From assembly GCA_049616325.1 (NCBI GenBank), contig JBMZHG010000025.1, positions 1 to 30,406 on the forward strand: a DNA stretch of 30,406 nucleotides, in the 5' to 3' direction. Shown piece after piece: positions 9,527-16,240 of the stretch. The translations under genes and the position numbers were made by a program. The notes beneath the pieces were generated by a model. That model had not been told where the DNA came from. It saw nothing but the letters and a program-made list of their open reading frames with translations, and searched no databases. Within the stretch, counting starts at the first letter, position 1. Each line of letters starts with the position of its first letter. The DNA is from UBA11663 sp049616325 (GTDB taxonomy: Bacteria > Bacteroidota > Bacteroidia > Flavobacteriales_D > Sanyastnellaceae).

Positions 9527-10708
9527 ATGTCTCGCCCCGTTTACATCGTTTCTGCCGTCCGTACTCCCATGGGGAGCTTTCAGGGATGCCTCTCCACTGT
9601 GCCAGCGCCCAAACTTGGGTCGGTTGCCATCGCGGGGGCGCTCAACGAAGCGGCCCTGAATCCGGACGTCGTTGACGAGGTGTTCATGGGAAACGTGTTG
9701 CAAGCCGGGGTCGGTCAAGCTCCCGCGCGACAGGCTGCTTTGGGTGCCGGGGTGAAGGAGCACGTTCCGTGCACCACCGTCAACAAGGTGTGTGCCAGTG
9801 GCATGAAGGCCATATCCCTCGGCATGCAAGCCATCTCTTGCGGCGATGCTGAAGTGGTTGTTGCAGGTGGCATGGAGAACATGAGCCGCGTTCCGCATTA
9901 CCTCGAGGGACGCAACGGGGTGAAATTTGGAAACATCTCTGTGAAGGACGGCATGTTGCTCGACGGCCTGACCGACGTGTACAACGCTACCCACATGGGC
10001 AATTGCGCTGAATTGTGTGCAAAGGAAAAGAACATCACACGCGAAGAGCAGGACGCTTTTGCAATCGAGAGTTACCGCCGTGCAACAGCGGCTTGGGATG
10101 CCGGGAAATTTGATTCTGAAATCGTTTCTGTTTCCGTTCCTCAACGACGAGGTGACGACATCGTGGTGACCCGCGACGAAGAATTCACCAACGTCCGGTT
10201 GGACAAGATCCCTTCGCTGCGCCCCGCTTTTGACAAAGAGGGAACCGTTACGGCTGCCAACGCTTCAACTTTAAACGACGGCGCCTCTGCTTTGGTTTTG
10301 GCGTCGGAAGAGGCGGTCCAAAAACACGGCCTGCGGCCCCTCGCTCGTCTCTTGGCGACTGCGGATGCTGCCCAAGCTCCTGAGTGGTTCACCACGGCAC
10401 CGTCCCTTGCTTTGCCGAAGGCGCTGAGCAAAGCCGGCCTTTCCAATGCGGAAATTGACCTTTGGGAGCTCAACGAGGCCTTCAGCGTTGTTGGCATTGC
10501 AAACAACCGCGAATTGGGATTGAATCCTGAATCAGTCAACGTGAACGGCGGTGCAGTGGCTCTTGGTCACCCTCTGGGGTCAAGCGGATCGCGCATTGCA
10601 GTAACGTTGATTCACGCGTTGCGCGATCGCGGATTGAGTCGGGGAGCAGCAGGAATCTGCAACGGCGGGGGCGGGGCCTCAGCATTGGTCCTCGAATTGA
10701 TCCAATGA
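9527..10708 (+). CDS. Acetyl-CoA C-acyltransferase (thiolase)
   Basis: The product is 393 aa, a full-length thiolase. It catalyses the reversible thiolysis/condensation of 3-ketoacyl-CoA or acetoacetyl-CoA in the cytoplasm. All catalytic residues are present: nucleophile Cys89 (NKVCASGMKA), His348 (ALGHPLGSSG) and Cys378 (GICNGGGGA). These are the same positions as in the Zoogloea biosynthetic thiolase. Sequence alone does not separate a degradative from a biosynthetic (acetoacetyl-CoA) role. The 3-hydroxyacyl-CoA dehydrogenase about 800 bases downstream on the other strand suggests beta-oxidation. The stop overlaps the start of the NlpC/P60 gene (ATGA), so the two are translationally coupled. 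A weak TAAAATTC precedes the start. Confidence 0.95.
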   Translation: MSRPVYIVSAVRTPMGSFQGCLSTVPAPKLGSVAIAGALNEAALNPDVVDEVFMGNVLQAGVGQAPARQAALGAGVKEHVPCTTVNKVCASGMKAISLGMQAISCGDAEVVVAGGMENMSRVPHYLEGRNGVKFGNISVKDGMLLDGLTDVYNATHMGNCAELCAKEKNITREEQDAFAIESYRRATAAWDAGKFDSEIVSVSVPQRRGDDIVVTRDEEFTNVRLDKIPSLRPAFDKEGTVTAANASTLNDGASALVLASEEAVQKHGLRPLARLLATADAAQAPEWFTTAPSLALPKALSKAGLSNAEIDLWELNEAFSVVGIANNRELGLNPESVNVNGGAVALGHPLGSSGSRIAVTLIHALRDRGLSRGAAGICNGGGGASALVLELIQ

Positions 10709-11466
10709 ATTCGGTGCGTCCCCTTGGCCAAGCGTGGGCGATTTTGAGCCACGTGCCGCTTCGCAAGGAGCCGTCCGACAGGTCAGAATGCGTCAACGAA
10801 GTGCTTGGAGGTGAGACGGTCCAAGAACTTGAGTTGGGAAATGGGGATTGGGTTCGTGTGGAGCTTCCTGACGGTTACCAAGGCTGGATGGATCGCCGAC
10901 AACTTCGACCCGTGACATCCTTGTGGAGTGGACATCCATTGCGGGTGTCAACCATGCATTCGTCCTGGGAAGGCGTGGCAGGGGGGTGGCTTCCTGCCGG
11001 GTGTGTGGTTCGCGAATTGAACGGCACGTGGTTCCTCGGCGAAGACAAAGTGAAGCCCCTTGGCAATCCGCCGATGCGACATGAATCCGACATGACGGCC
11101 TGGGCCGAATCCATGCTAGGCGTTCCTTACCATTGGGGAGGACGTTGCGGTTGGGGATACGATTGCAGCGGTTTGGTCTTCCTCGCGGCAGCCCTCGTTG
11201 GCATTCAAGTTCCGAGGGACGCTTCGGAGCAATTTGAGGTTGGAACAGAGGTTTCTCTGGAGTCCATTCGCAGGGACGACGTCGCCTTTTTTCACAACGC
11301 CCAAGGAGCAATCACCCACGTCGGTCTCTGCGACGGGACTGGACACGTGATTCATGCCTCAGGTCAGGTCCGGAGGGACCGCTTGAACGGTACCGCCCTG
11401 ATGCGCGTCAGCGGCGGTGAAATCACGCACAACTTGGCGGGGATTCGTCGCTGGACCGCGGGATAA
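10705..11466 (+). CDS. NlpC/P60 family cell-wall hydrolase with SH3-like domain
   Basis: The product is 253 aa. Residues about 1-70 resemble a bacterial SH3 domain (GDWVRVELPDGYQGWMDRRQL) and residues about 128-253 form an NlpC/P60 peptidase. Cys154 (GYDCSGLVF), His205 (ITHVGLCDG) and His217 (HVIHASG) give the expected Cys-His-His triad. Family members cut gamma-D-Glu-diamino-acid bonds in peptidoglycan stem peptides. No signal peptide is apparent at this start (MNSVRPLGQAWAILSHVPL), which resembles cytoplasmic muropeptide-recycling relatives of the YkfC type; that is inference. It overlaps the thiolase by 4 bases (ATGA), an unusual functional pairing. The stop lies 17 bases from the convergent dehydrogenase stop. 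Confidence 0.92.
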   Translation: MNSVRPLGQAWAILSHVPLRKEPSDRSECVNEVLGGETVQELELGNGDWVRVELPDGYQGWMDRRQLRPVTSLWSGHPLRVSTMHSSWEGVAGGWLPAGCVVRELNGTWFLGEDKVKPLGNPPMRHESDMTAWAESMLGVPYHWGGRCGWGYDCSGLVFLAAALVGIQVPRDASEQFEVGTEVSLESIRRDDVAFFHNAQGAITHVGLCDGTGHVIHASGQVRRDRLNGTALMRVSGGEITHNLAGIRRWTAG

Positions 11467-11483
11467 TCCGCTGCGGGAGAAAG

Positions 11484-12638
11484 TCAGAAAAAGGACTTGT
11501 TGGCACGGACGAGGTCGCGGAGCATGGGCGAGACGCGGTACCGTTCTTCCCCGTAGCGTTGTCCAAGGGCCTCAAGCAAATTGACCACTTCTTGCAAACC
11601 CCATTCATCCGCCCATTCCAGCAAACCCTTGGGGTAGTTCACGCCCTTTTGCATCGCGATGTCCACGTCAGAAGCGGAGGCCACTTGCCAAAACACAGCG
11701 TCTGCTGCTTCGTTCATTAACATCGCCAAAACACGTTCAGCGACGCCTTCCACAACGCGCCCACCGGTTTCTTGTTTAATGCCGTCGTGGTATGTGTAAA
11801 ATCCCCGACCGGACTTGCGACCCAGCCACTGCGCTGCAACCAGCTGACGTTGCGTGTGACTTGGCCGGTATCTGGAGTCCCCGTAAAACGCAGTGTGCAC
11901 CGTGGAAGTCACCGCGTAGTTCACATCGTGACCAATCAAATCCATCAATTCAAAGGGCCCCATTCGAAAACCTTGGGCTCGCAAGGACGCGTCGATGTCT
12001 TCAACGGAGGCGATGCCTTCTTCGAAGATTCGAAGGGCCTCGCTGTAAAAGGGCCTCGCGACCCGGTTGACAATGAAACCGGGCGTGTCCTGCGCCTTGG
12101 CTGGGGACTTTCCCCAGCGCGTCATTTCTCGCACCCCGTGATCCACGAGGTCAGCGCGCGATTGCAACGCTGGCACCACCTCGACCAGGGCCATCAAAGG
12201 CGCTGGATTGAAGAAATGCAGGCCGAGAACGCGTTCAGGACGCTTGCAAGCTTGGGCCAACGCCGTAACTGACAACGACGACGTGTTGGTCGCCAAGACG
12301 GCATCCACGGCCAGAACTTCTTCCAGTGCACGAAAAAGAGATAACTTTGCTCCAAGATCCTCCACGATGGCTTCGATCACGACGTCGCAGCCAGCCATCT
12401 CTTTCATGTTCTCTGTGCGAGTAATCCTCGATTGAATCTCCTTCGCCTGCTTTTCCGCGACCTTGCCTTTTTCAACCAGACGATCCATGACCTTGCTCAG
12501 GTCGGAGGCACTCCTTTCGAGGGCTTCTTTTTGGGAGTCCAAAAGCACCACGCTGCACCCCGCCTGTGAGGCGATTTGAGCGATGCCTGAGCCCATGGTG
12601 CCTGCTCCAACGACACCTACTTTGGTCCACGTCTTCAT
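11484..12638 (-). CDS. 3-hydroxyacyl-CoA dehydrogenase
   Basis: The product is 384 aa. It oxidises 3-hydroxyacyl-CoA to 3-ketoacyl-CoA with NAD+ (or the reverse). The N-terminal Rossmann domain has GAGTMGSGIA at 11-20 for the nucleotide, NTSSLSVTALA at 118-128, and the catalytic His141 in GLHFFNPAPLM. After DTPGFIVNRV (184-193) come two 3HCDH C-terminal-type domains, about 187-285 and 296-380, so it is about 100 residues longer than the simplest one-domain enzymes and resembles PaaH/FadB-type dehydrogenases without the hydratase. It is convergent with the thiolase-NlpC pair; thiolase and dehydrogenase are adjacent steps of beta-oxidation. A TACCTTCG element ends four bases before the ATG. Confidence 0.93.
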   Translation of the reverse strand: MKTWTKVGVVGAGTMGSGIAQIASQAGCSVVLLDSQKEALERSASDLSKVMDRLVEKGKVAEKQAKEIQSRITRTENMKEMAGCDVVIEAIVEDLGAKLSLFRALEEVLAVDAVLATNTSSLSVTALAQACKRPERVLGLHFFNPAPLMALVEVVPALQSRADLVDHGVREMTRWGKSPAKAQDTPGFIVNRVARPFYSEALRIFEEGIASVEDIDASLRAQGFRMGPFELMDLIGHDVNYAVTSTVHTAFYGDSRYRPSHTQRQLVAAQWLGRKSGRGFYTYHDGIKQETGGRVVEGVAERVLAMLMNEAADAVFWQVASASDVDIAMQKGVNYPKGLLEWADEWGLQEVVNLLEALGQRYGEERYRVSPMLRDLVRANKSFF

Positions 12639-12642
12639 GATG

Positions 12643-12650
12643 CGAAGGTA
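12643..12650 (-). promoter_or_regulatory. Candidate -7 element 4 bases before the dehydrogenase ATG
   Basis: On the minus strand TACCTTCG is followed by CATC and then ATG. One mismatch to TAnnTTTG. Spacing implies a leaderless or nearly leaderless mRNA. Confidence 0.45.
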
Positions 12651-12733
12651 CTCGCGAACAGCGGCTGTGCACGCAAGAGGGACGCCAATGAACCGCGCAT
12701 CCCTCGAAGGGCTTCTTCCACGAGCATTGCCTC

Positions 12734-13063
12734 ATGAATCAAGACAAACGAAAACTGGGAGGGTGGACACGCACTTCCTGGAAGGTAAAACGAGCCCTTG
12801 AACGGAACCGCGCTCTTCTGAGAGCATGGCGAAGTCAGCATCCGGATGGGGAAACTCCGAATGTCGCAGAACAATCCAACGAGTGGCTGACTCGGCGGGG
12901 ATTTGACTTTCAATTTCACACGCACGTCACAGCGACCGACGACGGAAAACTCGCGGTGATGTGTTTTGATGAGGGATACATTCTTGAAGACGGAGTAATC
13001 CACCCCTTCAATCCGGCAGCAAGCACACGTGAATCACCGTCTCTTTCGCGCTCGGCGAGATGA
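12734..13063 (+). CDS. Hypothetical protein (109 aa)
   Basis: This frame starts MNQDKRKLGGWTRTSW. The first 40 residues are basic (WKVKRALERNRALLRAWRS) and the rest looks like a compact beta-rich domain (FQFHTHVTATDDGKLAVMCFDEGYIL ends the well-ordered part). It lies between two minus-strand genes and its last 30 bases overlap the 3' end of the helicase gene. I recognise no family. The alternative minus-strand frame here (12635-13003) looks like a shadow. A real but lineage-limited gene is more likely than not. Confidence 0.6.
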   Translation: MNQDKRKLGGWTRTSWKVKRALERNRALLRAWRSQHPDGETPNVAEQSNEWLTRRGFDFQFHTHVTATDDGKLAVMCFDEGYILEDGVIHPFNPAASTRESPSLSRSAR

Positions 13064-14329
13064 AGACGACTTTCTCGCACCGCCTTTGCGCTTCTTCTCG
13101 TGAAATGCACCCTTGTACGTGGGGTCGGCTTTTCGCCTTTGAAAGTCAATGGTTTTAGCCATGGATTTGGCCTCCCAAGGAGGGGTTTCGGGCACATCCA
13201 CTTCTTCTGGGAGAACCCAAGGCGAAGGCCTTCCATCCACTGGAAGACGCTCCAAAATACGGCTGAGGCTCACTTCATCTGTGGGGTCCACCAAGGTGTA
13301 TGCCACGCCACTTCTTTCCGCGCGTCCTGTTCGCCCAATGCGATGTACGTAATCGTCTGACATGCGGGGCACGTTGAAGTTGATGACCAATTCTGTTTCC
13401 GGCACGTCGATGCCGCGCGCGCTGACGTCCGTGCTCACGAGAACTCGCACCGCTCCTTCACGAAACTGCCCCATGGCCGCGAGCCGGGTGTGCTGTGCTT
13501 TGTTCGAATGGATTTCGGCAACCTGCCGGGGAATGGCTGCTTCAAGCGACGACCGCACACGTTTTGCATCTTCTTTGGTTCTCACGAACAACAGGGCGCG
13601 AGACTCGGCATGAACACCTGTGAGCAAATGCAGAACCAAGTTGATTTTGGTTTGGACGTTGGGAGTTCGGACCACATGCTGCTTCACCGTGGTTACCGGG
13701 GTGCCTTCCGGCGTGACTTCAATCCGAGTGGGCCACAGCAAAAATTCGTCCGCCAGCCGCTCCACTCGCGTTGGAAAGGTGGCACTGAACAGGAGGTTTT
13801 GGCGCTTCCGAGGAACAACCTCGAGAATGTCGCGCAATTGGGGCATGAATCCCATGTCCATCATGCGGTCGGCTTCGTCCAGGACAAGGGAGGTCAATTT
13901 CTTCGTCACGAGGGCGCCGCGCAAATACAGCTCAAGAAATCGTCCCGGCGTCGCAACGACAACGTCCACCCCCAATTCCAAGGCCGCGATTTGAGTCTTT
14001 GGCCCAACGCCACCTACGAGAGCAAGGGAACGGATGTCCGTAAACGCGGCAAAGGATTGCACGGCGTTGTGGACTTGAAGTGCCAGCTCTTTGGTCGGCA
14101 CCAAGATGGCCACTCGCGGAACGCCGTCCTGACGCCCCTTCAACTTTTGCAAAAGTGGCAAGACGTAGGCGCCCGTTTTCCCTGTCCCCGTCTGGGCGAC
14201 GCCAATGAGGTCTTGTCCGGCCAGAATCTTGGGGATGGCTTGAACCTGCACGGGCGTTGGAGCGGTGTACCCCAATTCCTTCACAGCATTCAAAAATTGC
14301 CTTTTCAATTTCAGGTTCTCAAACCCCAT
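13034..14329 (-). CDS. DEAD-box ATP-dependent RNA helicase (RhlE-like)
   Basis: The product is 431 aa. It uses ATP to unwind short RNA duplexes, acting in ribosome assembly or RNA turnover. Motifs in order: Q-motif (GYTAPTPVQVQAIP, 20-33), Walker A AQTGTGKT (45-52), PTKELALQ (78-85), TPGR (127-130), DEAD (151-154), SAT (182-184), then in the second RecA domain LLFVRTKEDAKR, STDVSARGIDVPE and HRIGRTGRA. The C-terminus is a basic tail rich in Lys, Arg and Ser, typical of RhlE-type members and likely to bind RNA. Its start is divergent from the acyltransferase with only 33 bases between them. A perfect TAnnTTTG element ends four bases before the ATG. Confidence 0.95.
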   Translation of the reverse strand: MGFENLKLKRQFLNAVKELGYTAPTPVQVQAIPKILAGQDLIGVAQTGTGKTGAYVLPLLQKLKGRQDGVPRVAILVPTKELALQVHNAVQSFAAFTDIRSLALVGGVGPKTQIAALELGVDVVVATPGRFLELYLRGALVTKKLTSLVLDEADRMMDMGFMPQLRDILEVVPRKRQNLLFSATFPTRVERLADEFLLWPTRIEVTPEGTPVTTVKQHVVRTPNVQTKINLVLHLLTGVHAESRALLFVRTKEDAKRVRSSLEAAIPRQVAEIHSNKAQHTRLAAMGQFREGAVRVLVSTDVSARGIDVPETELVINFNVPRMSDDYVHRIGRTGRAERSGVAYTLVDPTDEVSLSRILERLPVDGRPSPWVLPEEVDVPETPPWEAKSMAKTIDFQRRKADPTYKGAFHEKKRKGGARKSSSSRRARKRR

Positions 14330-14333
14330 TGGT

Positions 14334-14341
14334 CAAAGGTA
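14334..14341 (-). promoter_or_regulatory. -7 promoter element 4 bases before the helicase ATG
   Basis: On the minus strand TACCTTTG is an exact TAnnTTTG match, followed by ACCA and the ATG. It predicts leaderless transcription. On the plus strand the same 33-base gap carries TATCTTG just before the acyltransferase ATG at 14363. Confidence 0.5.
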
Positions 14342-14362
14342 GGGGGCAACTTATCTTGCGGC

Positions 14363-15535
14363 ATGATTGAACGGGAGGCAAGCTTCTCTGACTTTTCAGA
14401 CATTGCCCCGTTGTCAGGCGACGAGGCAACTCAGGCCTTGACTCGACTCCGAGAATCGCGGGATTGGGTTCGAGATTTGAGCCGAATGATTCCCTTGAAG
14501 GAAGCCCAGCGTATTCGGGAGAATTGGGAGGGTGTTTCGAGCGTTGAGGGATTCCAAAGCGAGGTGGTCAAAACCTTTTTAGACAGCCTGATGGCAGCAA
14601 CCACCGACGGGGTGACCTGGAATGCTGCAGACGGAGCTTTGGACGACGGGCTACTTTACTTGACCAACCACCGCGACATCGTGCTGGACCCTTCACTGGT
14701 CAACGTCGCCTTGCTCGATCACGGGCGGGGGTCAACGGAGATTGGAATCGGGTCAAATCTGTTGGGGTCGGCTTGGGTCAATGATTTGGTTCGGCTCAAT
14801 CGCTGTTTCGTCGTGGAACGGTCAGGTTCGGCGCGAGATCGCTACATGCACAGCCTTCGAACTGCCGCCTACATTCGTTCTGCGACCTCCTCGGGAACGC
14901 CTGTATGGCTCGCACACCGAGAGGGTCGAGCCAAGGACGGTCACGATGCTACAGCACCCGCACTCATACGAACGTTGTCGGAGGGGTGCAATCCAAACGT
15001 TTGGAATGAACTGCAAGTTGTCCCTGTGTCCATCAGTTACGAATGGGATCCGTGTGACGCCTTCAAAGTCAATGAACTCCTTCACCGCGATACATCTGGT
15101 GCGTACTCCAAACTTTCCGGGGAGGACGAGTTGAGCATGTGGACGGGACTCGTCGGGGCCAAAGGGCGGGTTCACCTGGAGTTTTCCAGCATCATGTCTT
15201 GGGAACATTCCGCCGAAGAATCACGTCCAGAACGCGGAATGGCCTTGGCGTACGACAAACGGTTGATGTCAGGCATGAGGCTTTGGCCCAACCAACGAAT
15301 TGCCGCGGAAGAGTTGGGCCTCGCCAATTCCGTGTGCGATTTGATCCCCGAGGCGACTCCAGAAGAGCGCGAAGACTGGGTTCACCGAAAGTCCATGGTA
15401 GAGGACGCACTGAAGGAACGTGGATGGTCGCGGGAACAGGCAGTTGTAAAGTGGTGTCAAGGTCTTGCCGCGCCACTCCAATTAAGACACAGCTTGTTGG
15501 ATGAAGCTCGCTACGGCGACAGCTCCGGCGACTGA
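14363..15535 (+). CDS. Glycerolipid-type acyltransferase (PlsB/PlsC-like domain)
   Basis: The product is 390 aa from the ATG at 14363. The frame is open far upstream, but that part is antisense to the helicase. The acyltransferase core starts with LTNHRDIVLD: His103 and Asp109 are one residue further apart than the classical H-x4-D, though Asp105 is also present. Next come GSTEIGIGSNLLG and the REGRAKDG motif (186-193), which corresponds to the glycerol-phosphate-binding E-G-x-R region. Such proteins transfer acyl chains to glycerol phosphate or lysophosphatidate at the inner membrane. No transmembrane helix is obvious, so it is probably peripheral. The exact acceptor is unknown. Its 3' end overlaps the convergent SpoU-type gene by 54 bases. 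Confidence 0.85.
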   Translation: MIEREASFSDFSDIAPLSGDEATQALTRLRESRDWVRDLSRMIPLKEAQRIRENWEGVSSVEGFQSEVVKTFLDSLMAATTDGVTWNAADGALDDGLLYLTNHRDIVLDPSLVNVALLDHGRGSTEIGIGSNLLGSAWVNDLVRLNRCFVVERSGSARDRYMHSLRTAAYIRSATSSGTPVWLAHREGRAKDGHDATAPALIRTLSEGCNPNVWNELQVVPVSISYEWDPCDAFKVNELLHRDTSGAYSKLSGEDELSMWTGLVGAKGRVHLEFSSIMSWEHSAEESRPERGMALAYDKRLMSGMRLWPNQRIAAEELGLANSVCDLIPEATPEEREDWVHRKSMVEDALKERGWSREQAVVKWCQGLAAPLQLRHSLLDEARYGDSSGD

Positions 15536-16240
15536 GGCGTTTAACGACTCGGCTCTTCCGGCACCCGGGATGGAAGCAATGACGTGGCATGCCTCAACTA
15601 CGGTTTCCGACAACCCGTGCGATTCAGAGCCCACCACGAGAAGGGTAGGCCGGGCTATGGATCCAGAGAACAGATCTGTTCCACCCGCATCCAGCCCAAC
15701 GACATGCGTTTTGTAGGCAGTGGGCAAGCCTTGAAGTGATTCGACCAACACAGGCACGTGAAACGTCGAACCCATCGAGCTTTGCAGCGCCTTCGGACCG
15801 AAGGGGTCGGCGGAACCCGGACTCAACACAACTCCGGCCAACCCAAACCAATCGGCAACTCGAATCAACGTACCAACATTTCCCGGGTCCTTGAGGTCGT
15901 CCAAGTAAAGTACAGTTCCTGATGAGTCCGATGGAAGCTCAAACGCCTCGGGAAAATGGGCAACCGCGAGCAACCCGGGCGCCGTCTTCAGCGCAGACAT
16001 CATCTCCATGTCCTTCGCTCCAGTTTCACACAGCTCAATTTCTCCCGAGATTTCCGGCGAATTCCAAAACTCAGAGCCTTCCCAAGATGGCGTGAAGTAG
16101 ATTCGTTCCACGACCCAGGAACTCTTGCACAATTCCCGAATGCATTTCTCTCCCTCGACCATGATTTTTCGAGTGTTCCAACGCTCGGATCGACGTTTGA
16201 GTTGGCGAACTTCTTGCCGCAATGCTTTGGGAATGGCCAT
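15482..16240 (-). CDS. SpoU/TrmH-family RNA 2'-O-methyltransferase
   Basis: The product is 252 aa. It is a SPOUT (alpha/beta-knot) enzyme that methylates ribose 2'-O of rRNA or tRNA with S-adenosylmethionine. Residues 1-35 carry the usual basic start (LKRRSERWNTRKIMVEGEKCI); the substrate-binding N-domain extends to about 105. Motif 1 is DLKDPGNVGTLIRVAD with Asn121 and Arg127, motif 2 is VGSESHGL (203-210), and motif 3 is IPGAGRAESLNASVA (224-238). The target nucleotide cannot be assigned; a 23S rRNA G2251-type (RlmB) or unassigned role is possible. It overlaps the acyltransferase at its 3' end, and its 5' end probably overlaps the divergent BamA/TamA-type gene. TAACTTGC lies 7 bases upstream of the ATG. 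Confidence 0.93.
   Translation of the reverse strand: MAIPKALRQEVRQLKRRSERWNTRKIMVEGEKCIRELCKSSWVVERIYFTPSWEGSEFWNSPEISGEIELCETGAKDMEMMSALKTAPGLLAVAHFPEAFELPSDSSGTVLYLDDLKDPGNVGTLIRVADWFGLAGVVLSPGSADPFGPKALQSSMGSTFHVPVLVESLQGLPTAYKTHVVGLDAGGTDLFSGSIARPTLLVVGSESHGLSETVVEACHVIASIPGAGRAESLNASVAGAVAVASFIQQAVS

Noticed and set aside
9401..10144. 247-codon minus-strand ORF across the thiolase start
   Set aside because: It is a shadow of the thiolase, whose catalytic residues are all intact, and the translated product resembles no protein family.
12635..13003. 122-codon minus-strand ORF upstream of the hydroxyacyl-CoA dehydrogenase
   Set aside because: It overlaps the dehydrogenase start and its promoter-like element, and looks less protein-like than the plus-strand frame at 12734.
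13490..14362. N-terminal 291-codon extension of the acyltransferase frame
   Set aside because: It lies antisense to the well-conserved helicase gene. The acyltransferase family homology begins only after the ATG at 14363.
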